A DNA stretch of 64,000 bases from Zea mays (Eukaryota; Streptophyta; Magnoliopsida; Poales; Poaceae): assembly GCF_902167145.1 (NCBI RefSeq), contig NW_023367383.1, positions 49,003 to 113,002 on the forward strand, in the 5' to 3' direction. The translations under genes were made by a program, and so were the position numbers. How positions within the stretch are numbered: position 1 is the first letter of the stretch; every line of letters begins with the position of its first letter. The notes beneath the pieces are model-generated. The model had not been told where the DNA came from and made no database searches. It saw only the letters and a program-made list of their open reading frames with translations. Shown here one piece after another: positions 62,101 through 64,000 of this stretch.

Positions 62101-64000
62101 TGTGGGGTGAGGTGTATGAGCCTCTAGTCGATGATCAATGGCCACACAACCCCCATTTTTGTCGAAAATAGCCATGAACGACCATTTTCAAAAATACCAA
62201 AGGCTAATGGTCGTTCATGGCTATTTTCGACAAAAATGGGGGTTGTGTGGCCATTGATCATCGACCAGAGGCTCATACACCTCACTGCACATATGTTTCC
62301 TTGCCATAGATTCACATTCTTGGATTTATGGTGGAGACCATTTCTTGGTCAAAAATCCGTAGGTGTTAGCCTTCGGTATTATTGAAAATGGTCGTTCATG
62401 GCTATTTTTGACAAAAATGGGGGTTGTGTGGCCATTGATCATCGACCAGAGGCTCGTACACCTCACCTCACATATGTTTCCTTGCCATAGATCACATTAT
62501 CGGATTTCTGGTGGAGACCATTTCTTGGTCGAAAATCCATACGTGCTAGCCTTCGGTATTATTGAAAATGGTCGTTCATGGCTATTTTCGACAAAAATGG
62601 GGGTTGTGTGGCCATTGATCATCGACCAGAGGCTCATACACCTCACCCCACATATGTTTCCTTGCCATAGATCACATTCTTGGATTTCTGGTGGAGACCA
62701 TTTCTTGGTCAAAAAATCCGTAGGTGTTAGCCTTCGATATTATTGAAAATGGTCGTTCATGGCTATTTTCGACAAAATGGGGGTTGTGTGGCCATTGATC
62801 ATCGACCAGAGGCTCATACACCTCACCCCACATATGTTTCCCTTGCCATAGATCACATTCATGGATTTCTGGTGGAGGACCATTTCATTGGTCAAAATCA
62901 GTAGGTGTTAGCCTTCGGTATTATTGTAAAATGGTCATTCATGGCTATTTTCGACAAAAATGGGGGTTGTGTGGCCATTGATCGTCGACCAGAGGCTCAT
63001 ACACCTCACCCCACATATGTTTCCTTGCCATAGATCACATTCTTGGATTTCTGGTGGAGACCATTTCTTCGGTCAAAAACTCGTACATGTTAGCCTTCGG
63101 TATTATTGAAAATGGTCGTTCATGGCTATTTTCGGCAAAATGGGGGTTGTGTGGCCATTGATCATCGACCAGACGCTCATACACCTCACCCCACATATGT
63201 TTCCTTGCCATAGATCACATTCTTGGATTTCTGGTGGAAGACCATTTCTTGGTCTAAAATCCGTAGGTGTTAGCCTCTAGTATTATTGAAAATGGTCGCT
63301 CATGGCTATTTTCATAAAAAATGGGGGTTGTGTGGCCATTGATCATCGACAAGAGGCTCGTACACCTCACCCCACATATGTTTCCTTACCATAGATCACA
63401 TTCTTGGATTTCTGGTGGAGACCATTTCTTGGTCTAAAATCCGTAGGTGTTAGCCTCTAGTATTATTGAAAATGGTCGCTCATGGCTATTTTCAAGGTCG
63501 CTCATGGCTATTTTCAAAAAAAATGGGGGGTTGTGTGGCCATTTAATCATCGACTAGAGGCTCATACACCTCACCCCACATATGTTTCCTTGCCATAGAT
63601 CACATTCGTGGATTTCTGGTGGAGACCATTTCTTGGTCTAAAATCCGTAGGTGTTAGCCTCTAGTATTATTGAAAATGGTCGCTCATGGCTATTTTCAAG
63701 GTCGCTCATGGCTATTTTCATAAAAAATGGGGGTTGTGTGGCATTTATCATCGACTAGAGGCTCATACACCTCACCCCACATATGTTTCCTTGCCATAGA
63801 TCACATTAGGATTTCTGGTGGAGACCATTTCTTGGTCAAAAATCCGTAGGTCTTAGCCTCTAATATTATTGAAAATGGTCGCTCATGGCTATTTTCATAA
63901 AAAAATGGGGGTTGTGTGGCCATTGATCGTCGACCAGAGGCTCATAACCTCACCCCAATATGTTTCCTTGCCATAGATTACATTCTTGGATTTCGGCAAA

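Larger units (their letters stand above)
36889..64000 (-). repeat. knob180: Knob 180-bp satellite array, mostly minus orientation, with many polarity switches
   Basis: About 150 monomers of the same satellite. Approximate orientation map: minus 36889-38604, plus 38605-39040, minus 39041-42835, plus 42836-43404, minus 43405-46564, plus 46565-47078, minus 47079-47670, plus 47671-48144, minus 48145-49428, plus 49429-49524, minus 49525-62207, plus 62208-64000. Switches occur inside monomers, usually with no more than a few shared bases. Frames up to about 170 codons cross monomers on either strand and are not genes. Confidence 0.95.

Noticed and set aside
38083..62746. Open frames in the right satellite, up to about 170 codons
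   Set aside because: Same cause as in the left array; the periodic peptide is the translated satellite.
1..64000. CRISPR-like array from regularly spaced repeats
   Set aside because: The repeats are contiguous satellite units without unique spacers, in a plant genome context.
1..64000. Other maize satellites: TR-1 knob repeat (about 350 bp), centromeric CentC (about 156 bp), telomere repeats, rDNA
   Set aside because: All satellite sequence seen belongs to the 180-bp family. No other tandem family of these periods was found.

Overview
This window is plant heterochromatin, most likely from maize (Zea mays) or a very close relative such as a teosinte. About 40 kb (1-12044, 19426-20215 and 36889-64000) is one tandem satellite with a monomer of about 180 bp, recognised as the maize knob 180-bp repeat. 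No host gene, rRNA, tRNA or CRISPR array was seen. The satellite carries open frames on both strands only because 180 is a multiple of three and the unit has few stops; these are not genes.

Three LTR retrotransposons interrupt the satellite. (1) 12045-19425 is a Zeon-1/cinful-like Ty3/gypsy element in minus orientation: 636-bp LTRs, a 5-bp target duplication GAGAC, a gag broken by one nonsense codon, no pol, and an opposite-strand multi-exon gene (12987-16210) with its own TATA box. (2) 20216-36888 is an Opie/Ji (PREM-2)-type Ty1/copia element of the SIRE lineage in minus orientation: LTRs of about 1.3 kb, target duplication ATGGT, a long gag and an open pol with integrase, reverse transcriptase and RNase H. 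(3) 25820-33068 is a second Zeon-like element in plus orientation, inserted into the 3' part of the copia gag (target duplication GTTGC). The two Zeon-like copies share the same plan. Each has an independent CGA-to-TGA stop in gag. The second has also lost the end of its opposite-strand gene by a nonsense change and a 137-bp deletion.

LTR comparison by eye gives about 4 differences in 636-639 bp for each Zeon-like element and roughly 25 substitutions plus a few indels in about 1.3 kb for the copia element. This agrees with the nesting order: satellite, then copia, then the inner Zeon-like element. The Zeon-like element at 12045 is about as young as the inner one.

The satellite is plus-oriented from 1 to about 19765 apart from a 72-bp inverted piece, and mostly minus-oriented from there to about 62207. 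It switches polarity repeatedly between 38.6 and 49.5 kb and returns to plus at the right end. Large internal duplications (units of about 1278, 2178 and 2264 bp, and a pair 3289 bp apart) show recent segmental amplification. The most interesting points are the conserved opposite-strand spliced gene, two unrelated elements inserted within 3 bp of the same point of the satellite monomer, the dense polarity switching, and the high density of CTTCG/CGAAG motifs in the Zeon-like elements.
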